From: Flavobacteriales bacterium
GTDB lineage: Bacteria > Bacteroidota > Bacteroidia > Flavobacteriales_D > Parvicellaceae
Direction of reading: 5' to 3'
Length of the DNA stretch: 64,000 nt
NCBI GenBank assembly: GCA_018401455.1
Contig: JAGYKU010000007.1
Coordinates: forward strand, 16,743 to 80,742
Below, piece after piece: positions 10,007 to 21,121 of this stretch (position 1 is its first letter; each line of letters begins with the position of its first letter). The position numbers and the translations under genes are program-made. The notes under the pieces are model-generated. The model saw only the letters and a list, made by a program, of their open reading frames with translations. It was not told the DNA's origin and did not search any database.

Positions 10007-10285
10007 ATGGGATTGAACGTAAAGCCATTGGCAGATAGAGTTCTGATTGAGCCTGCTGCCGCAGAAGAAAAAACAGTGGGAGGAATCATCATTCCTGATA
10101 CCGCAAAAGAAAAACCTAAAAGAGGAAAAGTAATTGCTGCTGGTGTTGGTAAAAAAGATGAACCAATGACCGTAAAAGTTGGTGACGAAGTTCTTTATGG
10201 ACAATACAGCGGTACTGAAATCAAAATTGATGGTGGTGACTATCTTATTATGAAAGAAAGTGATATTTATGCCATCGTTGGATAA
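10007..10285 (+). CDS. groES: Co-chaperonin GroES
   Basis: [43 protein letters not shown]...[10 protein letters not shown]; start 10007 preferred over ORF-call start 9938. Confidence 0.96.
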   Translation: MGLNVKPLADRVLIEPAAAEEKTVGGIIIPDTAKEKPKRGKVIAAGVGKKDEPMTVKVGDEVLYGQYSGTEIKIDGGDYLIMKESDIYAIVG

Positions 10286-10301
10286 GTAAAAAGGAGATTA
10301 A

Positions 10302-11978
<1,677 letters not shown>

Positions 11979-12021
11979 GCAAGTTGTTAGAATGTGCGCA
12001 GCAGATTCTTTACAACTGCTT

Positions 12022-12054
12022 ATCCCGAAAGACGAAAGTCACTTCGGGATTTTT
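12022..12054 (+). terminator. groEL terminator, copy 1
   Basis: ATCCCGAA...TTCGGGAT TTTT. Confidence 0.85.
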
Positions 12055-12109
12055 CAGAAGGAAAATGCAAGTTGTTAGAATGTGCGCAGCAGATTCTTTA
12101 CAACTGCTT

Positions 12110-12142
12110 ATCCCGAAAGACGAAAGTTGCTTCGGGATTTTT
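12110..12142 (+). terminator. groEL terminator, copy 2 (tandem duplicate)
   Basis: ATCCCGAA...TTCGGGAT TTTT, loop differs (GTTGC vs GTCAC). Confidence 0.85.
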
Positions 12143-12228
12143 CAGAAGGAAAATGCAAGTTGTTAGAATGTGCGCAGAAAACAAAAAAGTAAATCTTTCA
12201 TTCTTAAAAAAGAATGTAAATTTGCATC

Positions 12229-12360
12229 ATAAACCGAAACCAGACGACATGTCTGGAGGTAGGTTACACGATTCGGTTTTCCTGAGGTAACACTTAGATA
12301 AACTGAAACGACCATATATAATCAAACCCAGATACTTATTTATAAGGTCTGGGTTTTTTT
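12229..12360 (+). ncRNA. Candidate structured RNA with possible pseudoknot and terminator
   Basis: -7 element TAAATTTG (12217-12224); ACCGAA (12233-12238)/TTCGGT (12272-12277) enclosing CCAGAC-gacat-GTCTGG (12240-12256); GTTAC (12263-12267) can pair with GTAAC (12287-12291) outside the closing stem; terminator AAACCCAGA...TCTGGGTTT-T7. No convincing ORF. Confidence 0.6.
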
Positions 12361-12436
12361 GTGAAATAATTCAACTAAAATTCTTTTATAATTACAACTT
12401 TTCATATTATTGTGATGTAAAAAATTAAAACTACCT

Positions 12437-13372
12437 ATGGAAACCTTCAATGATGTAATAAAAAGACACATGGCAACTGTCAAAGGGATGGGAATCCTTG
12501 AAGACGATATAAACATCAATATTGAGGACTTGCAGCAAATAAGTTTTAATCTTGGAATGACTTCAAAAGATTGGGATTTGGTCTTGAAAGAAGCAGAAAA
12601 AAGATTAGAACTCGCAAAAGATCATTTTGACAGAAAAAGTTTTAGAAACTGTATTTTAACTTGCGAAGAAGCACAATTGCTAAATCCATTCATAAATGGA
12701 GTTAGAGGTCTTAAAGCAAAATGTTTTTTATTGCTTGCCATCAACGAAAATGATGATTCTTATTTGCCAAAAGCAGAAAAACAAGCGCAACTTACACTTT
12801 CCAAAGAACCCAAAGACAAAAATGCTTTAGAAGTTATTGCCACAATAAGCTCTAAGAATAGGATCAAAAAAACCAGTCCTGGAAGTAAGCCAACGAAAAT
12901 GATTATCATTGCGTTAATTACTTTTGTAATTTTAGGAATGGGTGTTGGTATGTTTGTATTTACAAGTGGTTCGAGTGAAGATTCTTTGGCTTATCAAAAA
13001 GTAGAAATGATAGAAAAGCAACTCGAAAGTGCTTTTGAAAAGCATGAAGCGTTAATTCCAAAAGTAATGAGTTTAATTCCTAATAATCTTGAAGGAGAAC
13101 AACAAAAAAACAAAATTAAAGATATTCAATCTAAACTTTCTGATTCTAATTTAAGCATAAAAGAAAAATATGAATTTCATGAAGAATTAGGAAAAGTGTT
13201 GAGTGCAATCATATACGGCAAAAGTTCAGAAAATGATACTGAAATGTTAAAAGATCTCAGAACACTTTTGGAAGGAATAGAAAATAGAATCAAAACAGAG
13301 CGCAAAAATTATAATAATGCAGTGATGGAATTCAACTCGCAAAACACAAATTCTAAATTTGAAAAACTATAA
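12437..13372 (+). CDS. Membrane protein with LemA-like C-terminal region
   Basis: Single TM IALITFVILGMGVGMFVF; C-terminal KVEMIEKQLESAFEKHEALIPKVMSLI...TERKNYNNAVMEFN resembles LemA; paired with the TPM gene. Confidence 0.65.
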   Translation: METFNDVIKRHMATVKGMGILEDDININIEDLQQISFNLGMTSKDWDLVLKEAEKRLELAKDHFDRKSFRNCILTCEEAQLLNPFINGVRGLKAKCFLLLAINENDDSYLPKAEKQAQLTLSKEPKDKNALEVIATISSKNRIKKTSPGSKPTKMIIIALITFVILGMGVGMFVFTSGSSEDSLAYQKVEMIEKQLESAFEKHEALIPKVMSLIPNNLEGEQQKNKIKDIQSKLSDSNLSIKEKYEFHEELGKVLSAIIYGKSSENDTEMLKDLRTLLEGIENRIKTERKNYNNAVMEFNSQNTNSKFEKL

Positions 13373-13376
13373 TGCC

Positions 13377-14892
13377 ATGAAAAAACTACTCTTTACTTTA
13401 GTCTTCTCGTTTCTTTTTATTTTTAATGCAATTTGTATAACAAACTATAATTCCGCAGACCAAATACCTAATCCCAAAAAGCACAGCGACTCATTTATTA
13501 GCGACCCTAATGACTATTTGTCTGTAGCAGATGAGACTGAAATAAATGGTTTAATCAGAGAAATTAGAGATGAAAAAGGGTTTGAAATAGCAGTTGTAGT
13601 TGTGGGGTCTATCAGTCAACAAGAACCTCTGCCTTTTGCAACAGATTTAATAAACCTTTGGGGAGTAGGAAAAGGAGATAGAGGAATATTATTACTCGTT
13701 GCAGTAAAAGATAGAAATATGGCGTTTGCAACTGGTTATGCTACAGAAGAATTTATTCCAGATCTGCTCACTAAAAAAATTTCTGAAGAAGAAATGTTAC
13801 CTTACTTCAAATTAAATAATTACGCCAAAGGAATAAAATCAGGAGTGTATACTATTAGAAATATTTTGATGAATGAAAATATTCCTGAATATGCAGAAGA
13901 ATTGATTGATTTGAGCAAAAAGATTAAACTTTGGAAATTGTTTGCCATAATACAGCCACTGTTTTAATAGTTGCATTAACTTTATACGTAAGTCCAACAG
14001 GAAAAACACTATTAACTGTAGTTTTAATAGGAATTTGTAGTTTGGTTTTGGCGGCAATAAGTTATGGAATGTTTGCTAGTGAAAAATATCCTAGTTCTTC
14101 ATTTGGACACTTTTCATAATTTTATTATGTATATCTTTTATTGTAAATGCTTTTATTTTACTTCAAAGAGACTAATAAAATATGGGTTTTTGCTATTCTT
14201 ATAATTCTATCAGTCCCCATACCCTTTTATAGGTCTCATCTTTAAGGGATATCATACCTAGTATTTGTTTATCTGATTGGAGCATCAATTGTATTTGGAT
14301 TTTTCCTAATAATATATGGATTTACATTTTTAATGCCGGATCCGTATGATAAATACATGGGTTTAAGAATGTTTAAATTGATATTTTTCTTACATCTTTC
14401 CTTTACCTATGTATATTGTAGATTTACTGGTAGAGCAACAATTAGAAAGTTGAGAAATAGACCTGTGGTTCAGTAAAACGGGTCTTGAAATGCGAAAATT
14501 ACTGTGGAAGTAGAAGATGACACCTCAAAGCAACTCAAGTTTCAGAAGAGAATGTAAAATCTGTAGATTATGATGTGTGGATTTCGACGATTCTGATTGA
14601 TGTTTTGATTTTGAAACATTAAAACTTGGCTCGGGTTATAGTAATTGTTCAAATGTAAAGCAAAAACATGGTACTTGGTTTATGATAGAACCATTACAGC
14701 CGCAACTTATTCCTCTCTGGATCTGGAGAAAGAAAAGCCTGTGCACATTGTGCAAGCATCAAGAAATTAGCACATACACTATCGCTCAACTTCAAGAATC
14801 TAGTTCTTCTGGAGGATCTTTCACGAGGAGTGTTTTGAGGCTCTTGGGGTGGTGGAAGATCTGGAGGAGGAGTGGTCTCGAGTAGTTGGTGA
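13377..14892 (+). pseudogene. TPM-domain (YgcG-like) protein, frameshifted after ~13950
   Basis: DPNDYLSVADETEINGLIREIRDEKGFEIAVVVVGSIS...GDRGILLLVAVKDRNMAFATGY; continues in other frames (TVLIVALTLYVSPTGKTLLTVVLIG) to a Gly/Ser-rich tail at ~14800-14890 typical of these proteins. Confidence 0.75.
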
Positions 14893-14901
14893 TTTAATTA
14901 A

Positions 14902-14990
14902 TCAATGTGACAATTTTGATAATGTACCAATGAGGCAATTCTGAAGATTTAAATTTAACAATGTGACAATTTGAAGATTTAAGCAATTCA
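14902..14990 (+). repeat. Degenerate AT-rich short direct repeats (AATGTGACAATTT / GAAGATTTAA)
   Basis: caatgtgacaatttt...caatgtgacaatttgaagatttaa units repeated. Confidence 0.5.
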
Positions 14991-15030
14991 AACTACAACT
15001 TCTTGTTTTCCCCATTACTCAACTCCGGTC

Positions 15031-15124
15031 AGTCAACAGCGCATTCACGTTTCTGCTCTATGGCTGAGATTTTGACTATACTGAAAAGGCACGCAGTCGG
15101 CATTGGAATGCTTAGTTGTTAGCG
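15031..15124 (-). other. attC-like imperfect palindrome, site 1
   Basis: AGTCAAC...GCATTC / GAATGC...GTTAGCG arms; ACTCAAC (perfect RYYYAAC) also at 15017. Confidence 0.55.
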
Positions 15125-15540
15125 GTAGTTATTTTATTTTCTTTCAACTCTTCAAATATTTCCTTGTCCGCCAATGTGAAAGTAGCATTTCAAGTTCATA
15201 TGGTTTTTGCTTCAATTCCAAATATACCTATCGTTGCTGTTTTAATAAAGTCATTAGTCAAAATAAGCATGCTGTTGAGAAATGAATAAAGATTGAGCTT
15301 TACTATATTCTGAGATATGAAAAGGTTCAGAATAGTATTCATATCAAACTGATATTATTTTATTCCTTCCGCTTGGCATAGGGAAATACAATTTTTAAAC
15401 GTTTCTTGGTTTTCACAGGTCAAAATGAGCCAATTTAGAGTGTAAATAACTCTAGAATCATAAATAACAAAATTGTCTAAATAATAAATGACGAGATTTT
15501 TGATAAAGAAGAAATAGTACTAAATGAATCTTTAGATAGC

Positions 15541-16134
15541 CTACGTTTTAGAAGTTGTTTCTAAATGTTTTAACCTTTTCTTTATTCCTGTCAGTAGTAA
15601 ATCCTCTGATTCCGCCCCACTATTGATAATCCAAAAGTCGAGGGTGTCCGACACAGTTTTTTCATACTTTTCTTTAATTATCCATTTTAAGCGGACATTT
15701 TGATCAAAACAGAGTTTTTCACTTAAAAGACTTTTTAGTTTCTGAATCGGTGAAAATTGAATCGACGGGTCAAAAATGAAGTCAAACCGATTTGATAAGT
15801 CGATTTGATTAGAATACTTTTAATCTTTCTATTACAACATTCTTCATAAAGATCTGGTTTATCGTTTTTTAGTAGTGGAAGTCCTTTTTCTGTCCACCAT
15901 ACAATCAGACACTGAACCTCCAGACATCCCTAATTGGGAAAACTCTTCAAACCAAAACAATATCATTTGATGTTTTTTCCTTCATCTAACAGTTTGTTAA
16001 ACTCAGAATCTAGAATCTTGAACTCTTCTACATCTTTGGGTTAACGAACTTTTCACCCTTTGCTTAGTTCATCCTGCACATCTCGGGGTCTCCCCTAATC
16101 CCCATTGTCCAGGTTTATTCCTGAATATGTCCAT
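15541..16134 (-). pseudogene. Cassette ORF (hypothetical), frameshifted
   Basis: Minus-strand ATG 23 nt from site 2: MDIFRNKPGQWGL...; later frame KLKSLLSEKLCFDQNVRLKWIIKEKYEKTVSDTLDFWIINSGAESEDLLLTGIKKRLKHLETTSKT*. Confidence 0.5.
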
Positions 16135-16156
16135 TTTTAGGTTTTTGCTTTATTAC

Positions 16157-16367
16157 TGCCAACGTCCCCTATATGGAGCGTAGAGCATTGGTTTCATACT
16201 GTCCTTTAGGTTTGTGCAGTTAGACAAATTTACAATTTGTTTTTACATTTTATTCGAAGTAAAGCCAAAATGGAATATTTACCTTCGGTGAATTCCATTT
16301 GGCGGTGCTAGTAGGAAAAGTAGACTTACAAACCTGAACGCCCTATGAAATATACAAAATGTTGGGT
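16157..16367 (-). other. attC-like imperfect palindrome, site 2
   Basis: GCCAACG ... GAACGCCCTATGAAATATACAAAATGTTGGGT; minus-strand R'' ACCCAAC is an exact RYYYAAC match; internal hairpin CCAAAATGGAAT/AATTCCATTTGG. Confidence 0.6.
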
Positions 16368-16389
16368 ATTACTTTGTTTTTCTTTGATA

Positions 16390-17010
16390 TTCAAACTGAA
16401 CTTAAACTGTATTAGATATCCATTCTTAAATTCATAGTTAGCGTAATAGATTGGTACAAGTTATAATACTTAAGAAAATTCAGAGCAGGAAATGTTAATT
16501 GTGCATGAAAACAGTAGTTTCATTGTTTTTAACACTGCTTGGATCACCCTTGATAGATTTAAGGTCATCCAATTAACATTCCTAATTTAATTCCATTTTC
16601 GGTTTTAAACTCTTCTCATTTGGTAATAGGTTTATTTTGTTCGGTTTCTTCAACATAATTTACTTGAAATTCAGAAAACTCTTTGACGTACCCTCGCCCG
16701 GATGAAAATATATTATTAGTCGTTGTTTTGAATCGCTTGAATAAATTACTAGCATAAGGAAGGTCATCATCTGAAAGGTTTTCCATTATATTTTGAACTC
16801 AAGGTAATTGTCGATTATTATTTGAATTTAAAAGACTATTTTACCTATTGTTGTGTCAGGTTTGGGTTATGGGTTTAAGTGAGTCAGGTAGTTCATAGCT
16901 GTCATGTTCATATTTCAGACTGGGAATCATTTCTTGATCTTGACGTTCAGACTGTTTGCACAACTCAGAATTAAAATAAGTCCTGCTATAATTGTCAAAC
17001 TGATTTTCAT
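16390..17010 (-). pseudogene. Cassette ORF (lipoprotein-like N-terminus), frameshifted
   Basis: Minus strand MKISLTIIAGLILILSCANS starts 19 nt from site 3; end approximate. Confidence 0.45.
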
Positions 17011-17028
17011 TATTTTGTTTTTAATAAT

Positions 17029-17234
17029 ACCTAACGATTCTTATATGGCAAGTATGCAGTAAATGCACTGGTAATTTCATCCTGATGGCTATCGGGATTG
17101 CAATATAGCCAAATTTACGATTTTGTTTTTAATTTTATGTATAAAAGCTAAATTGTAAATTTGGCGGGGTAGGTAGGAAACACTGATTCTTCTTAACCTA
17201 CTAAGCGCCATATTTGCTATATAACCTGTTAGCC
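17029..17234 (-). other. attC-like imperfect palindrome, site 3
   Basis: ACCTAAC (17029-17035, exact RYYYAAC; minus strand GTTAGGT exact GTTRRRY) ... TATATGGCaagTATG / CCATATTTGCTATATAACCTGTTAGCC; inner CCAAATTTACGATTT/AAATTGTAAATTTGG hairpin 17108-17165. Confidence 0.7.
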
Positions 17235-17256
17235 ATTGTTTTTGTTTATCTTGTAT

Positions 17257-18098
17257 TTAGAAATCAATTTTCACTATGTCGTCAAACGCTTCTCCTAAGT
17301 ATGACTTTTCTTTCTTCAAGAAGCCATTTCTATTATATCTTAAATTTACAAGTGAGCCATCTGATTTCTTTATTAACGTTATTTTATTATTTGAATTGTA
17401 ATGATATTTACTTGTGTTTAGCGTGTCGTTATTTTGATCAATTGTAATTTCAAGTAACTCTGTTGATAGTGTTGTATTGATTTATGTATGTTCTATAAGG
17501 TTTGTCTCCATTGTTATAAATGGTTCGTGACGTATTATTTCCTTTTGATGTCATATTCAAAGTCATTCTATTAAAATCTCAGAGTAAAATTCTGTGTAGT
17601 CGGATTTGAGCATTTAGCCTTTCAACCGTTATTATGGATGTGTCCATGGTAGTTTCGAATCTATATTCGTTTAATTGTAATCCCTAAACTGTCGTGAAAT
17701 AGAGTAGCATTGTCGATTACGGCATCATTTTTATAACACTTTATTTCCGTTAATTGGTTTTTTAAATGTACATAAACCATAACCTCCGTCCTTGTTTTTT
17801 GTTTAAACTATCAAAACGGTTTTTATAGATTGAAACTATTTGCCTTTTTGTTATATCAGCAAACATACTCCAGTTCTGTACTGAGTATGTTTATTATTGA
17901 GCCACAGCCAATATTTTTGCCGTTGTCATATTTAGTATATCCGTAAGAACTCTTTTTTCGTAAAGATTCCTCTTATATAGTTATGGGTTGTTATTGTTGA
18001 AATACACCTATAAGTCTTTCGGCAGTGTCAACCTTGTGTCTAATTGAGCGTGTAAACGTAAAAGCAAGTGTAAATAGAAATAAGTAAAATAGTTTCAT
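17257..18098 (-). pseudogene. Cassette ORF (secreted hypothetical), frameshifted
   Basis: Minus strand MKLFYLFLFTLAFTFTRS starts 20 nt from site 4; last segment ...EAFDDIVKIDF*. Confidence 0.45.
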
Positions 18099-18117
18099 TT
18101 TGTCTAAGGTGATGATG

Positions 18118-18308
18118 GCTGTTCATTCTTGTATGTTTTGTAGGGCATTGAAAAGCGCTTTGCTTTCGGTTTGCTCTAAGCCAAATTTACAATTTTGTTT
18201 TTAATTTTATTTATATTAAAGCCAAATTGTAAATTTGGCGGTGCTAGTAGGAAACCCACACGCTCTCCAAACCTCTAAACGCCCTATAAAATATACAAAA
18301 TGTTGTAG
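18118..18308 (-). other. attC-like imperfect palindrome, site 4
   Basis: GTTCATTCTTGTATGTTTTGTAGGGCATTG / AACGCCCTATAAAATATACAAAATGTTGTAG arms; inner GCCAAATTTACAATTT/AAATTGTAAATTTGGC hairpin 18180-18239. Confidence 0.6.
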
Positions 18309-18349
18309 GTAGTTTTATTTTTATAGAATGTATAGTTGTATTTTCTACT

Positions 18350-19211
18350 GATTATTCGAATTTTTAAATGTCTTTGGTTTAAAGGGAATAGTTTCGAAAT
18401 TGTTGTTGAAAAGTGTATAGTTAGATGATTCAAGTAAATTGTTTTTGTCGTAGGTGTAAACTTCAGTACTTTTACTTTATTATGTTCATAGTTAGTTGTT
18501 TTAATTAATAATCCGTTTGAATTATATTTAACTTACTATATTTCTGACAAATGAATCGCATTAGAATAATTGTCAATTCTTATTAGTTGATTGTGCCTAT
18601 TGTAAGTGAATTCTAGAACATTTATCTCTTTTTTACATTTCCCTTAATAAGGTTTTTATTTGAATCAAATTCATAATTCACTGTTGCTGTGTCAATGTCT
18701 TCAAACAAGTAATATATTATTTCTATATTTTTAATTAATGAATTATCGTTGTGATTGAAGTTTCCTTTGTTTCAAAAACACATAAGTTGAGTTGTTAAGT
18801 AAATTGTTGGTTTCAACTGAGTGTTTGCATTTTTCGTTATTAGCAAGATTAAAGAATAGAATTTGGATTTATTAATTGATTTTTGGAATTGTACTCGTTC
18901 TGAACTTTATATTCACTTTCTAACTGTTTTACTGTTGAATCAATTTTTTCAACCAAGGTGTGTTTTAGACTGTCATAAGTACAAGTAGTTGAATAATTGA
19001 TAATAAAATGTTCTTTCCTTAATTCGGTTTCCTAATCGATCAAAATCATAACTATGAGAATTAAACCATATAGAATCATCTTTCAATTGAGATATTGTAA
19101 CTGATTTTAACATTCTTGCTCCTCATTAATGTACTTTTGAAAAAAATTATCCACGTAAGTTTGAGCAGTAGAATAAAAGGTAATTAGCTGCAGCATAATT
19201 AGAAGTTTCAT
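18350..19211 (-). pseudogene. Cassette ORF (secreted hypothetical), frameshifted
   Basis: Minus strand MKLLIMLQLITFYSTAQTYVDNFFQKYINEEQE then other frame ...FDRLGNRIKERTFYY; end approximate. Confidence 0.45.
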
Positions 19212-19281
19212 TATCGTATTATCGTATTTTCGTAATAATAACGTAGATTTTGTAGAATTATTTAACAAGTTATGGAATTAC

Positions 19282-19470
19282 ACACAACGATTTGCATAGC
19301 GAAAAGTACGGCAAAGCGCTTTCTGCAATTGTCTTGCTACAAGCCAAATTTACGATTTATTTTTACATTTTATATTCTAAAAATTCAAATTGTAAATTTG
19401 GCGCACTTTCAAAGAGCGCAGGACTCCAGAATTTAGCCGAGTGCCGTATTTGCTATATATTGTGTTGTAT
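19282..19470 (-). other. attC-like imperfect palindrome, site 5
   Basis: ACACAAC...GCATAGCGaaaaGTACGGC / GCCGTATTTGCTATATATTGTGTTGTAT; inner hairpin 19343-19402. Confidence 0.6.
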
Positions 19471-19706
19471 TGCCCGCTCATTTATTATTTTTCTCGTCAA
19501 TCTTTTTTATTGTCAAATCGTTGCGCTGATGTAGTGATTTAGGTGTTTCTCTTATTTATTGAAAAGTTTGAGGTTTGCATCAAATTTTATCTCTACTCCA
19601 TAATCAATGAAACAACGGTATAAGTTTTAGATAACTAAATCGTATTTAAAAAATTATGCTAAACATCTAAATAACTAAATCATTGCTCCAAAAGCCTGAT
19701 GGTGAA

Positions 19707-19838
19707 ATACAACGTTCCGCAAATACCCATTGGCAGGGAGTTTACTACTTGCCGTGCCTACGAAGTGCTGCTTACAAATATATAATTTCCAATCAACAAC
19801 GAACATGCACCCTGCTTGCGGGGTAGGTGCTGTTATGC
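19707..19838 (-). other. attC-like imperfect palindrome, site 6 (132 bp)
   Basis: ATACAACGTTCCGCAAATACCC / GCTTGCGGGGTAGGTGCTGTTATGC. Confidence 0.6.
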
Positions 19839-19879
19839 CCAGTAATTATTTCCATTCTTCGTCTATATCGTATTTGACT

Positions 19880-20373
19880 TTAAATGGTTGGCAAGTTCTT
19901 TAGTCTTGTTTTCGTTGTCAAATTCAGATATTTTGTCCTTTGCAAAATAAATGATTGTCCACCTTTATTCTGATGAAAATTGTTGAAGGTATTTCCCTAC
20001 ATATTTAGCTCTGTTGTCAAAACTTTGCTTTCACTACCGTTGTCCTTGCTAAATTAAAGTCATTGTTAAACTCTAAAAAGTTGCAGTTCTTCCAAGCCTG
20101 TCTTTATAATTTCTTAATGAAACCTTGTAATGTTTGATATAGTAAGGTCGTCTTTCCTAAAGTGGGTAAATTAGAAACCATAGAAGTCCGATAATGAAAA
20201 ATATTATTGTCAATGAAACTTTGTCTTGAAAGAGAAATAGTCCAAAAGTAACATAACATGGCAAAATTAATATTTGCTTATTTGTCTTTCCTTTAATACG
20301 GTCAGACTTTTTGACGCAACAAAAAGTTGATGTGTCAAGAAGTCGCTTTGCCAATTTTATAGTCTATCGTCAT
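19880..20373 (-). pseudogene. Cassette ORF (hypothetical), frameshifted
   Basis: Minus-strand ATG at 20373, 16 nt from site 7 (MTIDYKIGKATS...); downstream hydrophobic segments; end approximate. Confidence 0.4.
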
Positions 20374-20389
20374 TGTCTTGTATTATTGG

Positions 20390-20487
20390 GTATAACATGC
20401 GGATAAACCCCATTAATGGCGTTTAGCCCTCAAATATAATAGATAAACAATTCGCCTACTGGCGTTTATTCCATTCATATGTTTGGT
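20390..20487 (-). other. attC-like imperfect palindrome, site 7 (98 bp)
   Basis: GTATAACATGCGGATAAACCCCATTAATGGCG / CGCCTACTGGCGTTTATTCCATTCATATGTTTGGT. Confidence 0.6.
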
Positions 20488-20591
20488 TGTTTCGTTTGTA
20501 AAATTTAAAAATAATTGATTATTCATAAAACTTATCGGATATATAACCTCCTACTTGATGAAAACATATAATTTTGAATAAAAACAAAAAC

Positions 20592-21081
20592 ATGGCAACA
20601 ATAACATTAGGAGGAAATCCAATAGAAACTTTTAGGAACTTTACCAGCAGTGGGAATTCAAGCAAAGATTTTAATTTGGTGAAAGAAGATTTATCAATGC
20701 TGCCAGGATTTAGCAGGAAAAGAGTTGTGCTCATTATTTTCCCAAGTATAGATACTGGAGTTTGTGCTACTTCTACTAGAAAATTTAATGCAGAGGTTTA
20801 AAACTTCAAAACACTCAAGTGGTTTGTGTATCAAGAGATTTAATTTCTTTGCCAAGAGATTTTGTGGTGCTGAAGGCACATCAATTAATCACGGCTTCCG
20901 ATTTCTGTATCTGGTCAATTGGTAAGGATTACCAATTAGAAATGACTACTGGACCTTTAAAAATCTACATTCTAGAGTGGTAATTGTTTTGACGAAACGG
21001 AAAAATCATCTACACAGAGCAAGTTCCCTGAAATTGGTCAAGAGCCGAATTACGATAAAGTGTTTGAAGTAATTTTCATAG
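20592..21081 (+). pseudogene. tpx: Thiol peroxidase, frameshifted
   Basis: MATITLGGNPIET...KDFNLVKEDLS...FPSIDTGVCATSTRKFNAE; then NTQVVCVSRDL, GKDYQLEMTTGPLK in other frames. Confidence 0.85.
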
Positions 21082-21094
21082 TTTGTAAATTTTT

Positions 21095-21121
21095 AAAAAT
21101 ACGTCTTTCTTTCGTATTTTT
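21095..21121 (+). terminator. Terminator after tpx
   Basis: AAAAATACG-tctttcttt-CGTATTTTT. Confidence 0.6.

Larger units (their letters stand above)
11979..12180 (+). repeat. 88-bp tandem direct repeat (about 2.3 copies), each full copy carrying a terminator hairpin
   Basis: GCAAGTTGTTAGAATGTGCGCAG... begins at 11979, 12067 and 12155 (period 88); third copy truncated. Confidence 0.95.

Noticed and set aside
11984-12290. ORFs 11984..12166 and 11994..12290
   Set aside because: They are translations of the 88-bp terminator repeat and the candidate RNA; the repetitive peptides mirror the DNA repeat and have no plausible start context.
15031-20487. IS/transposon terminal inverted repeats
   Set aside because: No transposase fragment recognised and no obvious target-site duplications; a MITE explanation is kept only as an alternative for the inner palindrome.
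14890-20590. CRISPR array
   Set aside because: Repeats are long, imperfect palindromes spaced unevenly by ~240-1030 bp; no short identical direct repeats with uniform spacers and no cas genes.
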